A stretch of 64,000 nucleotides of DNA, taken from NCBI GenBank assembly GCA_002366565.1, contig DFBJ01000013.1, positions 62,001 to 126,000 on the forward strand. Direction: 5' to 3'. The position numbers and the translations under genes are program-made. The stretch is from Bacteriovoracaceae bacterium UBA3083 (GTDB taxonomy: Bacteria > Bdellovibrionota > Bacteriovoracia > Bacteriovoracales > Bacteriovoracaceae). Shown here piece after piece: positions 63,152-64,000 of the stretch; within the stretch, counting starts at the first letter, position 1; every line of letters starts with the position of its first letter. The notes beneath the pieces are model-generated. The model saw nothing but the letters and a program-made list of their open reading frames with translations. It was not told the DNA's origin and did no database searches.

Positions 63152-64000
63152 TTACTTCTTCTTACGTTTCTTAGATTTTGGATTGGGCTTTTTCTTCTTA
63201 GAGTGAGGGTCATTACTATTCAATTCAGCGAAATATGGATGATCAGTGACTACAGGAATCTTTTCACCAATTTTTGCTTCAATACTCTCAAGAAGTTTTC
63301 CCTCTGAGGAAACACAGAAAGTTATAGCGACACCTCCATGCCCGGCTCGTCCCGTTCTTCCAATTCTGTGTACATAGTTACTAATCTCTTCAGGTAGAGC
63401 ATAATTAATAACATGAGTAATATCTAAAATATCAATTCCCCTAGCAGCGACATCGGTTGCTACTAAAAGACGAATTTCTCCAGTTCGAAGTGACTCTAGG
63501 GCCATTTCTCTTTGAGTTTGAGACTTATTACTATGAAATGAATTACAAGATATTCCGTGTTGTTGAAGATCCTCTACTAAAATATCTGCACCAATTTTTG
63601 TTTTACTAAAGAGAAGAACCTTTGAAAGGGACTCATCTTCTAGTAAGTGTAAGAGAAGACTTAATTTATTCTTCTTCGTTAAAGTATAAAGCTTTTGCTC
63701 AATCTTCTTAACGACAGTTGATTCAACGTCAACTTGAACTTTAACAGGGTCTATTAAAATGTCCTTAGAAAGTCTTTCAATAGTCTTAGGCATTGTTGCT
63801 GAAAATAACCCCACCTGCTTTCTTACAGGAAGATGAGAAATGATTGCTTTCACATCCTGTAAGAATCCCATATTTAGCATCATATCTGCTTCGTCTAAAA
63901 TAAATGTTTCAACTTCATCAAGAGAGAGACATCCTGACTCTATAAGATCAATTAGTCTTCCAGGAGTTGCAATTAGAATATCTACACCTTCTTTTAAGCT
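63152..64000 (-). CDS. DEAD-box RNA helicase, C-terminal part (partial at window edge)
   Basis: The frame is open to the right edge. The visible protein begins at motif Ib (ATPGRLIDLI), followed by motif II LDEADMMLNMGF, SATM (III), TDVAARGIDI (V) and HRIGRTGRAG (VI). The end is a short basic tail (SKKKKPNPKSKKRKKK). The missing N-terminus with the Q and Walker A motifs must lie beyond 64000. Together with the helicase at 6697 this is the second DEAD-box gene in the window, distinct in sequence (LDEADMMLNMGF here, LDEADTLLDMGF there). Confidence 0.92.
   Translation of the reverse strand, partial: SLKEGVDILIATPGRLIDLIESGCLSLDEVETFILDEADMMLNMGFLQDVKAIISHLPVRKQVGLFSATMPKTIERLSKDILIDPVKVQVDVESTVVKKIEQKLYTLTKKNKLSLLLHLLEDESLSKVLLFSKTKIGADILVEDLQQHGISCNSFHSNKSQTQREMALESLRTGEIRLLVATDVAARGIDILDITHVINYALPEEISNYVHRIGRTGRAGHGGVAITFCVSSEGKLLESIEAKIGEKIPVVTDHPYFAELNSNDPHSKKKKPNPKSKKRKKK

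Overview
This is a low-GC (about one third G+C), gene-dense chromosomal stretch from a Gram-negative bacterium. The evidence for an outer membrane is predicted beta-barrel proteins, lipoproteins, HldD for LPS heptose and TatC. The mixture of many secreted or lipid-anchored proteins of unknown family, several secreted peptidases, a type III glutamine synthetase and A+T-rich codon use resembles the predatory Bdellovibrionota, most likely a Bacteriovorax/Halobacteriovorax-type organism. That placement is inference from gene content, not a search. There are no insertion sequences, phage genes or CRISPR arrays, and the only stable RNA gene I found is a tRNA-Leu(UAA).

Layout. 1-5.1 kb: the last codons of sdhB, a SprT-like/DUF2786 protein, a DUF423 membrane protein, queE, a DUF2452 protein and a DksA/TraR-type zinc-finger regulator with an unusual CA-repeat leader. 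5.1-13.1 kb: a group III truncated haemoglobin, a small lipoprotein whose start lies in a perfect inverted repeat, a DEAD-box RNA helicase, an outer-membrane protein, an FHA-RDD membrane protein and tgt. 13.1-20.6 kb: secreted peptidase-like proteins (HELGH, papain-like, matrixin), serC and an M24 aminopeptidase. 20.6-31.4 kb: murD, a METTL25-like methyltransferase, glnN (GSIII), an M61 peptidase, a degenerate HesB/IscA-like protein, a LysR regulator, a FliG-middle/C-like protein and hldD. 31.7-36.8 kb: a tiny secreted peptide, a cysteine-free molybdopterin-oxidoreductase-like periplasmic protein and a histidine kinase, which look like one sensory unit, then tatC, a BFD [2Fe-2S] protein and map. 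37-42 kb: an operon of a permuted papain-like (C92) enzyme, a D-2-hydroxyacid dehydrogenase, an arginase-family enzyme and aat, facing a GT2 glycosyltransferase.

42-46 kb holds the most intriguing cluster: nuoB-, nuoCD- and nuoI-like genes in one overlapping operon with none of the membrane, NADH-oxidising or antiporter subunits of complex I around them. The NuoD part has lost both residues that hold the quinone headgroup in complex I. At 58.8-60.1 kb apbE and nqrM point to a Na+-translocating NADH:quinone reductase elsewhere in the genome, so the NuoB/CD/I-like proteins may form a different, soluble redox module. 46-53 kb: the tRNA, a VOC protein, and two very large coiled-coil proteins (one with GYF-like and PilZ domains) around a methyltransferase. 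53-58.7 kb: the sucA-sucB-lpdA 2-oxoglutarate dehydrogenase operon. 58.8-64 kb: nqrM, apbE, a soluble histidine kinase, a tandem pair of YbjQ-family genes, a secreted protein and a DEAD-box helicase running off the window.

Genome style: same-strand genes often overlap by 1-14 bases (TAATG, ATGA, GTGA junctions). Convergent genes typically abut or overlap, three pairs sharing a 4-base TTAA/TTAG double stop. Several genes seem to start within 5-8 bases of a -10 box (candidate leaderless mRNAs). Three short ORFs missed by ordinary length cut-offs are proposed: two secreted peptides and one membrane peptide.
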